Shown here in pieces: positions 1 to 11,400 of a stretch of 64,000 nucleotides of DNA. Where the stretch lies: positions 21,058,001 through 21,122,000 of the forward strand of contig NC_079377.1 of the NCBI RefSeq assembly GCF_021018895.1, given 5' to 3'. The position numbers were made by a program, and so were the translations under genes. The notes under the pieces are model-generated. The model was not told the DNA's origin, did not search any database, and saw nothing but the letters and a program-made list of their open reading frames with translations. Position 1 is the first letter of the stretch. Every line of letters begins with the position of its first letter. The DNA is from Seriola aureovittata (lineage: Eukaryota > Chordata > Actinopteri > Carangiformes > Carangidae).

Positions 1-262
1 ATTTACAGTGGAGTATTCACTATATTGCTAAATCAATAACATGCTCAAAATCAATAACATTCCCAGATAATATGGTCTCATCAATAGTGTGCCAGAACTG
101 CTTCACTGCACGCAGCTGCATTTAAGCCTCAAACAAATGTGACTCGCGTCCGGTCAAATACATTCACACACTAAAATCCTTTTCCTTATTTGATTATATT
201 CAAATGTGTGTCCGCAGCCTCGACTTCAATCTGCTCCTGCATCCTCACAGCTCTTTGCAGCA

Positions 263-313
<51 letters not shown>

Positions 314-394
314 ATTCAGTCCAGTGCTTGGGAGCACCAGCCCTCATCCATTCTGCTAGATTACTTGTTACCTGTTGACATGTATTTATATGGC
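1..394. other. Non-coding flank with a CA microsatellite
   Basis: No exon-like structure. It contains the (AC)n tract at 264-311; the short open frames here are readings of that repeat. Confidence 0.6.
264..311. repeat. (AC)n microsatellite, about 48 bp
   Basis: Uninterrupted AC dinucleotide tract. Confidence 0.97.
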
Positions 395-730
395 CTTGCA
401 TGGTGAATTATAAAGCCTTTGTTATTGCCCTGGCTTGGGGTCGGCCACTTGTTTATGACACCAGTAATGGCGGTAATTGTTATTGTTGAGATTACCTGTC
501 AAGAGGACCCAGGCGGCGAGCTCGGAGAAGGCGTCCCTCTCTTGACAAGGGGTGACAGGGGGACGGGGAAGAGGACAAGGGGAGTAGAGAGATTGGGGAT
601 TGGGGGGGTGGGAGGGGAGGCTGGGACGCCCTGATGACTTCTCCGCTGATAATCAGCTGCTGCGGCCTGTGGGATAATTCAGCTGTCAATGCCACCTAGC
701 AGGGCCCAGCATCAGCCGGCCGACCCCAGC
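395..730. promoter_or_regulatory. Candidate conserved regulatory block A (3' flank)
   Basis: Complex, non-repetitive sequence flanking a purine-rich stretch (about 525-630). Two CTGTCA sites (TGACAG on the minus strand, the MEIS/PREP core) lie at 496-501 and 683-688, near AT-rich homeobox-type cores (TAATTG, GATAATCA, GATAATTC). MEIS1 loci are known to be surrounded by many conserved non-coding elements; the call for this block is inference from composition only. Confidence 0.3.
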
Positions 731-1549
731 TGGCGTCATTCATTTGGACCGAAGATGCGGATAGAGGCGAGAACAGGGGTGAAGGGATGCAGGAGCAGGA
801 GGAGACAGAGGAGCAGAGGCAGTGTCTCCATGTCATGTCTGAGTTGGCCTTCAAAATGCACTAAATTAAAGCCATCATGAAACATTTTGCAGTTTAGAAG
901 AGAAATATCTCAGCTTTCAAAATGTCTATCCTACAAACCGCTGCTGTGAGGTTTTCATCGTTGCAAAATGACACCATCAGCACTGGGTCTTCTTTTATAA
1001 ACCGACTTCTGTCTTCAACACTCAGCTTTTCATTAATTAGCAATTCAAACCTTTCTGTGGTAATTATTTATAGCAATAGAACGTTTATCTATATCGTGTA
1101 TCAAGATTGTCTAAGATTTTAAAGCTCCCATTATTCACTTTTTCACAGGATGAGAATTGTGGTTTTTTTGTTTTACAAATGAATTTAATATCAATGAAAG
1201 AGTATTTACTGAATGAATGTGCGGGCTGAGTCCTGATTGGCTAAAAATATGCAGCAGCTTCTCTGTGTCGAACGATCTGAACGTTGAGTCAAACACTTCT
1301 GCAAAACAGGACCAACTAAAGGGACTGCTCTAATTCTGGAGGCGTTCACTTGCGTTTAAAATTGACATGACGCTGTAATAGAGTGGATTTTTGAAAAATG
1401 CGATCACTTTAAATTGGTCCACTCAATCAAATTCAAAGTTTAATAATGTAAAGATTAATTGCATTTAATATTTCATGTACATAAATGGTTGGAAACCTAT
1501 TTGTGCCCTTTTAAGGTCCCACCTAATTCCCTCTGTATAAGCAATCTCG
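731..1549. other. Non-coding, nothing recognised
   Basis: Mixed AT-rich sequence without splice-site/ORF combinations, RNA genes or a recognisable transposon. Confidence 0.5.
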
Positions 1550-1935
1550 TTGTCTTCCCAGACACGTGTGCATCATAAAGAGGGCAGCAGCAGCTAAAAT
1601 GGCAGGCAAATCACTTTTCGAATGGTTTTGGAGCAGCTATCAGTGTCATCCCTGAAAGGCTGTCTTTATCAATGATTCTGCCTGATATGGAGAGGGGGGG
1701 GGCTGGCTGGTGTGGAGGGTTGGGGGCTGGTGGGGGGTTTCCTATCTGTCGCTGGAATCTTTCACAGTTTAAGGGCTCGGGAGCTGCTAAGAAACTGTCA
1801 AAGATTTGGACAGCTAAAGTCCCCGGGTAGCGAACGCTGAGCTGTTCTCTATCTGTATTCCACTGTGGCAACACGCAGGGTTGTAACACCGCGCCACTGC
1901 TATTCCAGTGGGATAATGTCACTGAGGAAATAGTG
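1550..1935. promoter_or_regulatory. Candidate conserved regulatory block B (3' flank)
   Basis: High-complexity block with moderate GC, no repeats except a G-rich run at 1690-1740, and a CTGTCA site at 1795-1800. It has the even base mixture of vertebrate developmental enhancers, and frames through it are frequently stopped. A 103-codon minus-strand frame here has no recognisable domain. Confidence 0.35.
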
Positions 1936-2990
1936 CCAGGAAATTGACTACACTGTGTGTGTGTGTGTGTGAGTGTGTGTGTTTTATCTTCATGATATGC
2001 AGGATTAGGGATTTTTGGTCCCTATGTTTTTTTTTGTTTGTTTTTAATTTACTTTGCAAAACATTAGTGAAAATAGTTTTGTCACCTTTTCAAAAATCTA
2101 CCTCAGCTCTATACTGTCGACTATCCTCACTGTTTTATATCTCTAGTCGTCAGAGTAAAATTTAATAAATTGTACATAGTGCAGCATTTTGGCAAACGCC
2201 TCACACAGTGTGACTATTAACACGTTTTGGGTGTTTTGACTGTTATTTCATTAAAAGTTACATAAATGATAATTCAGTTTTCGGCAACTCGAGTTATTAT
2301 GTCTGGTGGGTAATTCTTATGAAAATTGCTGCTTTAAAAAAAAAAGAAAAAAGATTCATAGTTCAAAGTGAGTGACACTGAACTTTTTTTTAGTCTATTT
2401 AGCAATCAACACATTTAATGTTTCATCCAACTGAAGCGTGATATTATTTTCATAACAGCTCCTGCGTTATTGTGATGATGTTTGAGCTAGATTTGCTTTT
2501 CCTCCATCACTTCACCGCTACAAAGCGCACAGTGGATCTTGTGTTATATGGCAAGGCAGTTTTGCTAAATGTGTCAGAACTGAAAATAAACACGAACTTC
2601 TGCACATACATCAGTGTTCATGTGCGCGAGGGATTCTTTGAAGTGCATTTAGAGAAACCTGTTTCACTGTTTGAGTAATGCTCACAGAGCATTTTATTTT
2701 GTTTTTTTTTCTTTTTGTAAATGTGTGACTCACTAAATCCACTTTTCACTTGAATGCAATTCTCTTTTGCTTTTAACCACTCCTGTTTATATCTTATTGT
2801 CACGGGCCATGAATCACAAGCAATTGCATCATAACTTCATTTTGCATCTTCACATTTTTATTGCCACGGCTTAATCCTTTGGCTGCTTGACAAAATGGAA
2901 CATCATCATCATCCTCAGCATTATCATCACAACTTTACCAAGAAATTTATATTAACACAATCTCTCCTCGATATTAAAATAAAGCACAAT
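1936..2990. other. AT-rich non-coding stretch
   Basis: A GT repeat at 1954-1982 is followed by A/T-rich sequence with homopolymer runs. Nothing gene-like. Confidence 0.5.
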
Positions 2991-2994
2991 CTCA

Positions 2995-3430
2995 TTTCTT
3001 ATTCAAATGATAGCATTAGGCGCGTATGCATTTATCACCCGATACAGGAGTGAGGTTATAAACAATGCCATTCATTATCTGGCCCAGATGCAGCGATTGT
3101 TGATTAAAGGGCTTTGAATATAACAGCCACACACACTTGCACACTTATACACACACTTACACGCACACAGATGGGTGGACATTAGGAAAAGAGAGAGGCC
3201 ATCTGAATAGGCTGGAGGGACATTAACGGCAACAATGATTGATATTTGCAGCACAGGCTTTTTAATGGTATTGTTATTCCTCAGAGTTATACCCCGTCCT
3301 CCCCACGTCTCGTCTCGCAGATAAATGGAGGTGTAATAATGAATAGAAATTATCCTGATTATTTTGGTGGAGGTGGCGAGAGAGCCACAGTGAGGAGGGG
3401 GTGTGATTCATAATCTAACATGAGGCTTAA
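2995..3430. promoter_or_regulatory. Candidate conserved regulatory block C (3' flank)
   Basis: Two complex sub-blocks (about 2995-3130 and 3185-3430) separated by a short CA-rich spacer. The second contains TGATTGAT at 3236-3243, the PBX-HOX composite consensus, close to TTTTTAATGG and several ATTA cores. A role as a meis1 enhancer is inference. Confidence 0.33.
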
Positions 3431-4161
3431 AGCTTAGTCAACAGTGTGTTATGGATATTCTTTAATGTTGAAGGGGAAAAATATGTAGGGTGCAGCTTTA
3501 AATGCTGCATATTTTTAAATCAATTTATTTAGATTGCTCAGTATTAAAAAGCATAATGCACAATTTGCATCATCCCAGCCAGTAAATGAAGGTAGATACT
3601 GACCTGAAAGAGATTAAATAATGAAATTCAAAATCAAATGTAGAATAAATGTGTTTATGTTTAAAAGGGTTTAATCCTTCTCCAACATATAATGCACAGG
3701 TAACATTAAAATATATATATAAACGTACATCATAAACTTTATTAACTTCAGCTGGAAAGTGTTGGCATATATATAAGAAAGCTTTAAGACACAGAAATAT
3801 AAAAAAAACTAAACATATTTTTCTATAATTTATATTGTCAAATTCTGTAACTCTCGTTTTAAAATAAAAGTTACCAGAGTTGAGATACCGGTGAATAGAC
3901 ACCATACAGAACGAACGGAGCTATAACTAAACCAAAACAAGACCTAGATGCTGCGGTGAATCCCTGCTTCACTGTGAGAAACTGTAATATTAATTAGTGG
4001 TGTTTCCTTGAGAGCCTTCACTGCTGCTGAGTGTTGATCGTGTGAACAGCTGAGGTGGACATCGCCAAAACACATTATTTGATGTGAGAGGCCAGCTTGT
4101 CCAAAGCAGTTGTGTTTATTACACACTCCTCTGGCACCTGCTGCAGTGAGTTGGCCTGCCA

Positions 4162-4196
<35 letters not shown>

Positions 4197-4620
4197 GAGG
4201 CACACACAGTCTTCCAAAATCTCTTCTCCATTTAGCCACTTTCCACTCCAATGATGGCCATTATCACTTTTCAATTACGTTTGCAGGACTCAGCTGTTGC
4301 TTCTGTTGCGTACTGTACTGTAGGTGTGAAACTCGAAGATATGCAACCAAACAGTATGAAACCAACATCATTTAATTTAAACTCATATTATCACATTATA
4401 CTTTCATCAAAATGTATTTTATAATACAATAACAAACCAGTTTGCCAATCCTTCATGTGAGGCTGAAGTGCAAATGTGAGAAAAGAACCAAAATAAAAAA
4501 AAAAGCATTGGTATCATCCTATAGTGCATCTCTTGTGGGCTGTATGTCGTATACTGCAGATTACACACTGTACACAGTGAGCGTCGGCTCTGCTTGGCCA
4601 TTTATTTCACCCTTATAATT
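3431..4620. other. AT-rich non-coding DNA with a CA repeat
   Basis: Long AT-rich stretch with an (AC)n tract at 4164-4192. Minus-strand frames of 95-111 codons here are low-complexity or repeat-driven and have no domain. Confidence 0.5.
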
Positions 4621-4639
4621 CATGCTTGTTGCCTGTAGC

Positions 4640-5785
4640 TGTCACCTGTTGTTCCTTCTTCTCTATGTATCTATTTTTCTCTTCCTTTTTTATTTCTTCT
4701 TCCCTCCTCCCTCTCTCTATCTGTCATTGTTGTCTGTCTTGCTCACGCCACTGGAAACTGACATTTTTCTTGTCTTTCTTGAAGGAATAATTCTTTGCTT
4801 TACAGCCACAGTGAGAACATGACGGCACATACTTTGTTACTCCCATGCCACTATTCCTCGGCTCATCCCATTTCTTATTTGCAGAAACCAAAGGCAGCAT
4901 TTCTTCTCTTTCTTGGCAACTTGTGTTGAGCTGATTTTCACTTGAGCCAGAGCAAAAATGTGGCCTTGTTCCCCATTAAAGCATTTCTACTGGATGGAGT
5001 CAAAAAAAGGAAATAAAATTTCTTTGAATTCCTCTGCTGCTTATCCTTTTATTCATCCAGACCACTAGGACCTCTCCTGCCTTCTTCTTCTTTTATTTTT
5101 AACATCCTAATTCTCTCAATTTTTCCCCTCTGGTGTTCTTCCTCCTCCTCTTCCTCCTCTTTATCCTCCTCCATACCAACATGTTGTGCTTCTTCTACTC
5201 CCTCCATCCCTCCTTCCTCTCGACTTTTCCTCTCCTAGGGTGTAATGGTGTGATGCTTCCCTCCAGCGTCTCCCCCACCCCACCCCGCCGCGCCCCACCA
5301 CCCTTCCACTCTCCCAGTAATCAGGGCCAGATGGAGGCAGAGATGGAGTGATGGAGGGAGGGAGGATTGGGTTTGGTCCTAGCAGTGTCTTAGAACGTGG
5401 GGAGCTGTCAGCCCTGCAGGGAGAGAGGAATTCTCCAGCAATAAAATAGGGATTTATCACCACTCTACCACAGAGAGAGAGGAGAGAGATGGAGGGAGTG
5501 GGTGTGAGGTGGAGAAAGGGACGAAGAGCTCAAGAAAGTCAGATAGAGACGGGTGACGTGGGAGAGAAAAGGATAGAGAGGAGCAGAAAAAGAAACCCAC
5601 AGAGGGATAAAGAGAGAGGCAAAAAAATGATAGAAAACTCTTCATCATTGTAAAGCTTCAGACAGATGAGGGAGGTTGAAGGAAGAAACGTGCAGGGGGA
5701 TAGACGCTGAAAAAGGTCTGGAAGGAGGACAAAGTCAGAAGACAAGAGGAGGAACGAAATTGAGAGAGACAGTTGTGTGATGACA
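4640..5785. repeat. Pyrimidine-rich tract switching to purine-rich tract
   Basis: About 4640-5290 is dominated by C/T on the plus strand (TTCTTCC and CTCC runs). From about 5330 to 5780 the plus strand becomes dominated by G/A (GAGAGA, GGAGG). The switch is near 5300-5330. It looks like degenerate (CT)n/(GA)n-type DNA; the open frames are compositional. Confidence 0.6.
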
Positions 5786-5789
5786 CCCA

Positions 5790-6095
5790 CTGCTCATCTG
5801 CTCACTTTCTAGCAGCCTGACAATTTCTCTCCTGCCATCTGTAGCATCAGGAGAGGCAAGCGTCTGTCCAGAAAGTAATGCCCAGTCGCGTTCAAGGGGA
5901 TGGGGTGTTAAGCAAAAAGACTCAACCTCCCCTACTGGGCCAAATGAACCTGCTAAAATAACCGCTCTCCACAATCGGCTGTGTAATTGAAACCAGAATG
6001 TGCAGGATTTGATAAATTGCTTGACCCTGCAGGAATGTTAAGGTCGTAAATTTTTAGTGCATTTTGGCCGTGCTGAGGTGTGCAGAGGTGTATGT
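5790..6095. promoter_or_regulatory. Candidate conserved regulatory block D (3' flank)
   Basis: Complex, non-repetitive sequence after the purine-rich tract, with features such as TGTGTAATTGAAAC and TAAATTTTTAGTGC. Candidate enhancer on composition alone. Confidence 0.27.
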
Positions 6096-6099
6096 TAAG

Positions 6100-9000
6100 A
6101 GCATGTCCATTGGTGTGTGTGTGTGTCTGAGATTCACAGAGAGAGGCTGTGTGTGTATTTATTGTTTCAAAACATAAAGTTCCTCCAGAGTTGTGTCGAG
6201 GTGGCAAGACGCAAAACGCTAGTGCGCATACAGCCTGTGTATGTACACACAGCCATGCACATATAGAAACACACGTTCACATACTGAGGGAGAAAAATAC
6301 ACTTTGACACCTGTCTGTCTGCGTACAGCGTCCCCTAACCGTATGTTGTTAATTTCATCAGTGTCTTACCTTACTAACTGAGTCTGGGGGCCCTTCCTGC
6401 CCCCTGGTAAGTTGACCCTAGCTGTTACAATGTAAGGCCTCCAAATGAAAATATCTTTTGTTCTTACACTCTTTTGATCCATTGTAATCCTGTCTGACCA
6501 CATGTCTGTAACCCAAGATCAACTGTATTTACATACCGTTGACCACTCCCCTTTCAGTCAACAGTATAACTGTCCCCCTGCCCGTCACTCTACGTCCACA
6601 CTACGACGATCTCCGTCCAGGTGAGCTCTTTAGCTCCATATCAGAAATGACCACACCTGAAAACACATACATACCTGAGCAATCACATACAGTGGGCGTG
6701 CACGAGCCGGTGTAAACAGGAAGCACATTGTCTACTCTGCAGTTGGTTAGTTGCAATAATACTATGAACAAGGAACAGCAAAGACAGCTTCCGTGTTAAA
6801 ATGCAGAATTTAACTCCTCAACAGCTGCTGGCAAAAACAACAAGGTCAAGTAACGCTTGTAATTCGTTATCCATGTCACTTTCACCACTGGTAGTCGAGG
6901 CTGATGAGACCCAATTAGGGAGCGAACATGGGCGTTTCCAATTGCTAAAATATATCAGCTAAGATAAAAACATAATATTCTAGGACAGGTGAACAGATTC
7001 GCTTAATGTCTAAAATACATGAGACATTTATTTCCAAATTATTCATTTATGCAACCTTTTTTTAAAATATCATACAAATAGGATATTTTGTGAAGTCAGT
7101 GCCTCTAAACGTTATATCCAGTATGTGATGCATGCAATGAAGACGCAGTACCTGAGTGAGCTCCCATCTGTTCTGACGGTACGTTTAAAATGTTTATGTC
7201 CCTCTCTTGGAGCAGGCGGTAAAGTACTGCCTCATTCCTCTACATGCATGATAAAGTAAAAGCTACTTTCCTAAAAGATCCTTTTTGTTTTTACAGTTGA
7301 AAACATCTTCCTTTTTGTGTCTGGAGCAAATGGTGGTAATGAGCAGCTTTCACATGAGTCTGACTTTATGACTGCTGCTCACACGCGGCTCCAACTCTTC
7401 CAAATGTTCTGTGCCTGGCAATCGTTTTTATTCACTCAACAGTCTTCATAAAGCCGTTTGAAATGATTTCTCAAAATGTGTGTCGGCCTGTAACTAACCC
7501 TGAAACACTCAAAATGACGACTTCGCAGTCAGCTGTAACCTCGGGGTCAGGTCTCGAACATTAGTGGTATTCAAGAGTTGAGAGGCAGTTTGACAAAAAA
7601 AAAAAAAAACATTCAGCCCTGTGTTCTTCACTTTTATTCAGTTGCTATTTTGTTTGTAAATTGTCAGCATCACAGGCAGCCGTTAGTCTGCCAGGACAGA
7701 AATAGCTTGTTAGTTAAGATGCACACAGCAGACGAGCAGTTTGCACCGAACTAGATTTGTCCTAGACTGTTAGCCTTGACCTTGACCACTTTTCTTCATC
7801 CACTACCAATATCACTATCAGTGGACATATCACAGAAGTGCAGAGGAGGTCCACAGTTGCAGAGGCTGCATGCGTATAAATAGTAACGCTGTGATCCCAC
7901 AAACCAGCACGTACAGGGCTGGCCTCCATGTGCTGCACTGACAACTTCAGTGTTGAGGCCTGGGATGCTTAAAACTACCTGGTTAAGACAAAGTGTCTAC
8001 CATGTCAAAAGCCCAAAACTGTTCATAGCAGTTCCAGGCCTCTCCAGGGCATTCATGCTGTAGTTCTTGTTTGGCATGAAAAGAGACAGAAGTAGACATG
8101 TTAAAAATGAAAAAAGAGAGCTCTGATGGAAAGGTTCAAAACCTGCATACTTTAAAAAATGGATGTTCCTCTGTTTGCCAGTTGCGGATGCTGTTCAACA
8201 AATCAACCTTGTTTGAATCATATCATGGCCTGGAGTGCTTCTTCTCGGCTCTCCTGCAGGTGCCAGACAAAAACCTGGAGGTTTTTAGCAGCTGATTATG
8301 CATTAGTCAGATCATGGCTGCCACACCTCACCTATCCCAGCTGAGCTTCAGGTGTGGACACCAGAAACAATGGTCCTCAAGCCACTGGCTTCCCCTACAG
8401 GTTCTTCTTGCTGCCTTAGATCCAGGCAGAAACCTGGTCCAACCCAGACCACAACAAGACCATCGGTCAAAACCACCCTTAGCTGCCACGGTCATCAGTT
8501 ATGTTCCCGTCATTGTAAAAATGTCGAGGAGTACAAAGAGCATGGTTCTTTCATAGGACAAGCTCAGGCTTACCCTGATACCCTGACAACAAGGCCCAAT
8601 GGCATCATACACTGAATGGAAACTTTAAAAAAAAAACTTAAAATGGTATAAAATGAACCCGGAGCAGACATGACACAAACTCATACAGTTCATGTATATA
8701 CAGACTATAGCCTCCATGTGTATGTATGTCAACAGTGCTGAGGGCATGGAGAGCCCAGCCAGGACCAGAGGGCATAGAGAGGTCAACCCAATGTAAACAC
8801 AGAGCGCCACACGATTTACGATGTTTGCTGGCTGCTAAGACGAAGGTCTGCACATTCTCACAATCATAATTGCTTTTTGCAGCTTTTCAATCAGCCCGAC
8901 TCGGTGGACATTGTTTTTGTATTTTTTCACCTCTCATTTTTCCCCCTTGTCGTCAGGGAGGCTGCTCTGTGTGTCAGTAGCTACCCTTGCGTAGCCGTGA

Positions 9001-9824
9001 CTCAAGTCTAAACGTAAGCAAAAGTCTAAAGCTCCAAGATTCTTTCTCTCCTTTTTTTTTCTTTTTTCTTCTCTTTTCGTAATTAGGAGCAGACATTGTT
9101 TCTCTCTCTCCCACTACCTCTCTCGTTCTTTCGAAACCCCGACATTGGCCACTCTGGCTAACTGAAAAGGGGAAACCCAATCACACATATGGACATCTGG
9201 TTGGACACAGAGATCATGCAGCTGGTTGGACACAGAGAGCATGCAGTCGACACCACCTCCCCTTCCCCCCACCTCCTTGCCTGTTGACAGTCGTTACCTG
9301 TGCCCCAACGGGCCCTCGCTGCCCCAAGATAAAACGACGTCTATCCAGAGCCAGACGCATAAATATTTCTCTTTCTATTTTCCAAAATAGCTTTTAATTT
9401 TACAAGTTTTATGACCCTAATATTAAGTGCACATGTTTTACAAGACACCGTGTCCTCTGCCTCACCCCTCGGGTTCACTATTGCCGTTTTTTTTTTTCCT
9501 TTAGTCTTCTAAAGAAAGAAGGGAAGAAAAGTAAAAAGCATAAATGGGGGGAAAGGTAAGCCAGAGAGGGATTCTTCTGCATATCTTTCCAAGGATCCAC
9601 GTGTTCCACCTGGATCCTTGCAGGGTTCAGTTAATGAGTCGCGATGCTACAAGTGTCTTTTCTCACCTGTTAGCAGTGCTGCTGCTTTTTACACCATGCA
9701 GACAGCAAAGGCTCAGGTAAATAACAGCTGACACGCTCATCATCATGACAAGGAAATTAAATGAAAATTTAAAAAAAGGGTGTTTTTCTCTGTAACGGCT
9801 TTGCCTGTTCTCGGCCTCCCCGTG

Positions 9825-9826
<2 letters not shown>
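6100..9826. other. Non-coding flank, no gene seen
   Basis: No exon-like ORF with splice signals. The stretch around 6590-6720 resembles dispersed fish repeat DNA but I cannot assign a family. Short pyrimidine-rich tracts occur at 9030-9125. Plus-strand frames at 8314-8615 overlap each other in different frames and match no family I know. Confidence 0.45.

Positions 9827-9904
<78 letters not shown>
9827..9904. repeat. (CT)n microsatellite, about 78 bp
   Basis: CT tract with one phase slip near 9868. Confidence 0.97.
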
Positions 9905-9908
<4 letters not shown>

Positions 9909-10499
9909 GCTCCTCAACATCACCCACATGTGTTTCAGTGACCAGTTAAAGCACAAAGCTCTGATTCATCTTTCATGCGACAGATTTTTAAACTTCATCA
10001 GCATATGTAACCAAACAGCATGAGGTCAAGCTCATTTCACTTGAAAAGAGCACCATCTGACAAAATAATAAGATCAATATACAGTTGATACTTAATGACA
10101 AGCTTATTTATTGTCCTTTTATAGAATAATTCAAAACTTCATGATGCAAACATAAAGAAAACAGTTCCTGTGATGCCTTACAGATTTATCAGTCATAACT
10201 CAATAACATTACTAACATGAATAAATAAATAACATCCCGAAGAGAACTATCTTTCAAATGACGCATTAATAAGTAAAAATGCTGCAACTCTTGCTCCAAG
10301 TTTGGTTTGGTTGAGCATTCAGGTCAGTGTGAGTGCTACAGTTTAAACAATGTGTAAAGCAACATTCACCATGTGGGTGTGTTTTATAATTTTCCTCATG
10401 TTGTACGACTTAGAGCTTTTCATTTACCGTATTATACAGTGTGCCAGGGACTTTAATTTTTAGTATCACACATTTTATACATTCTGCATTTATTCAGAT

Positions 10500-11400
10500 C
10501 ATTATATACGGATTAGAGTATAAACTCACCGAACACTGTACTAATACTGAGTAGTTCCTCCCTTTGCTTGTTAAACAGCCTCAGTTCTTTGTTGCATGAT
10601 TCCACAAGATGTTGGAAATGCTTCTTTGAGATTCTGGTCCATGTTGACAAGACTGCTTGACATAATTTCTGCAGATTTGTCAGCTGCACGTTCATGCTGC
10701 GAATCTCCCTTTTCAAACCGTGATTGATTGGTATTAAGGGGGCCAAAGTGTGCGAGGAAAACATTCCCTGCACCGTTACACCACCACTAGCCTGGATTGT
10801 TGACACGAGGAAGGTTGGGTCCTTGGATTCACGCTGTTGATGATTCTGACCCTGCCATCTGGGTGCCTCAGCAGAAATCCAGATTCATCAGACAAGTTTT
10901 GGTGAGGCTGTGTTTTCCGTGGCAGCCTCAGATTTGTGTTCTTGGTTGGCAGGAGTGGAACCTGACGTGGTCCTCTGCTGTCGTAGCTCATCCACCTCAA
11001 GGGTCGATGTGTTGTTCATTCTGAGAAGCCTTTCTGCTTACCACAGTTGAAAAGAGTCTGACTTATCGTAGCCTTTCTTTCTGGCCAGTCTCCTCTGACT
11101 TCTCTCTTCAAGAAAGTGCTTCTGTCCGCTGCAACTGACTGGAGGTTTCTTGTTTTTGCCTCCATTCAGAGTAAAAACTCTGTGTGTGTGAGAATCCCAG
11201 GAGATCAGACCAGCCCGTCTGGCACCAGCAATCATGCCACAGTCAAAGTCACTGAGATCACATTTTCCCCATTCTGATGTTTGATGTGAACATTAACTGA
11301 AGCTCCTGACCCACACCTGCAGGATTCTATGCATTGCACCGCTGCCACCTGATTGGCTGGTTGAATACTTGCATGAATAAGCAGGTGTGCAGGCACTAAT
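10500..11400 (-). mobile_element. Degenerate Tc1/mariner-type DNA transposon
   Basis: Read on the minus strand, the block follows the layout of an abundant fish Tc1-like element. It starts near 11400 with a subterminal stretch containing AGCCAATCAGGTGGCAGC and TGCAATGCATAGAATC, then a decayed transposase, and ends near 10505-10535 with the terminal piece GTGTTCGGTGAGTTTATAC. The 5' terminal repeat is barely recognisable. It lies about 16 kb beyond the meis1 3' end, in the same orientation as the gene. Confidence 0.85.
10513..11272 (-). pseudogene. Tc1/mariner transposase pseudogene, frameshifted and internally deleted
   Basis: The start ATG is at 11270-11272, but after ATG GGG AAA the frame hits a stop (ATG TGA), apparently because bases were lost from an A-run. 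The family segment GMIAGARRAG and later NLSDESGFLLRHPDGRVRI (containing the first catalytic Asp region) are seen, then GMFSSHTLAPLIPINH directly followed by REIRSMNVQLTNLQKL. In the intact family about 75 residues lie between these two pieces, including the second Asp (QDNAPCH) and the PDLNPIE motif; they are missing, with the junction near 10715-10722. It ends with STWTRISKKHFQHLVES. Several frameshifts separate the pieces, so it cannot make an active enzyme. Confidence 0.85.
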
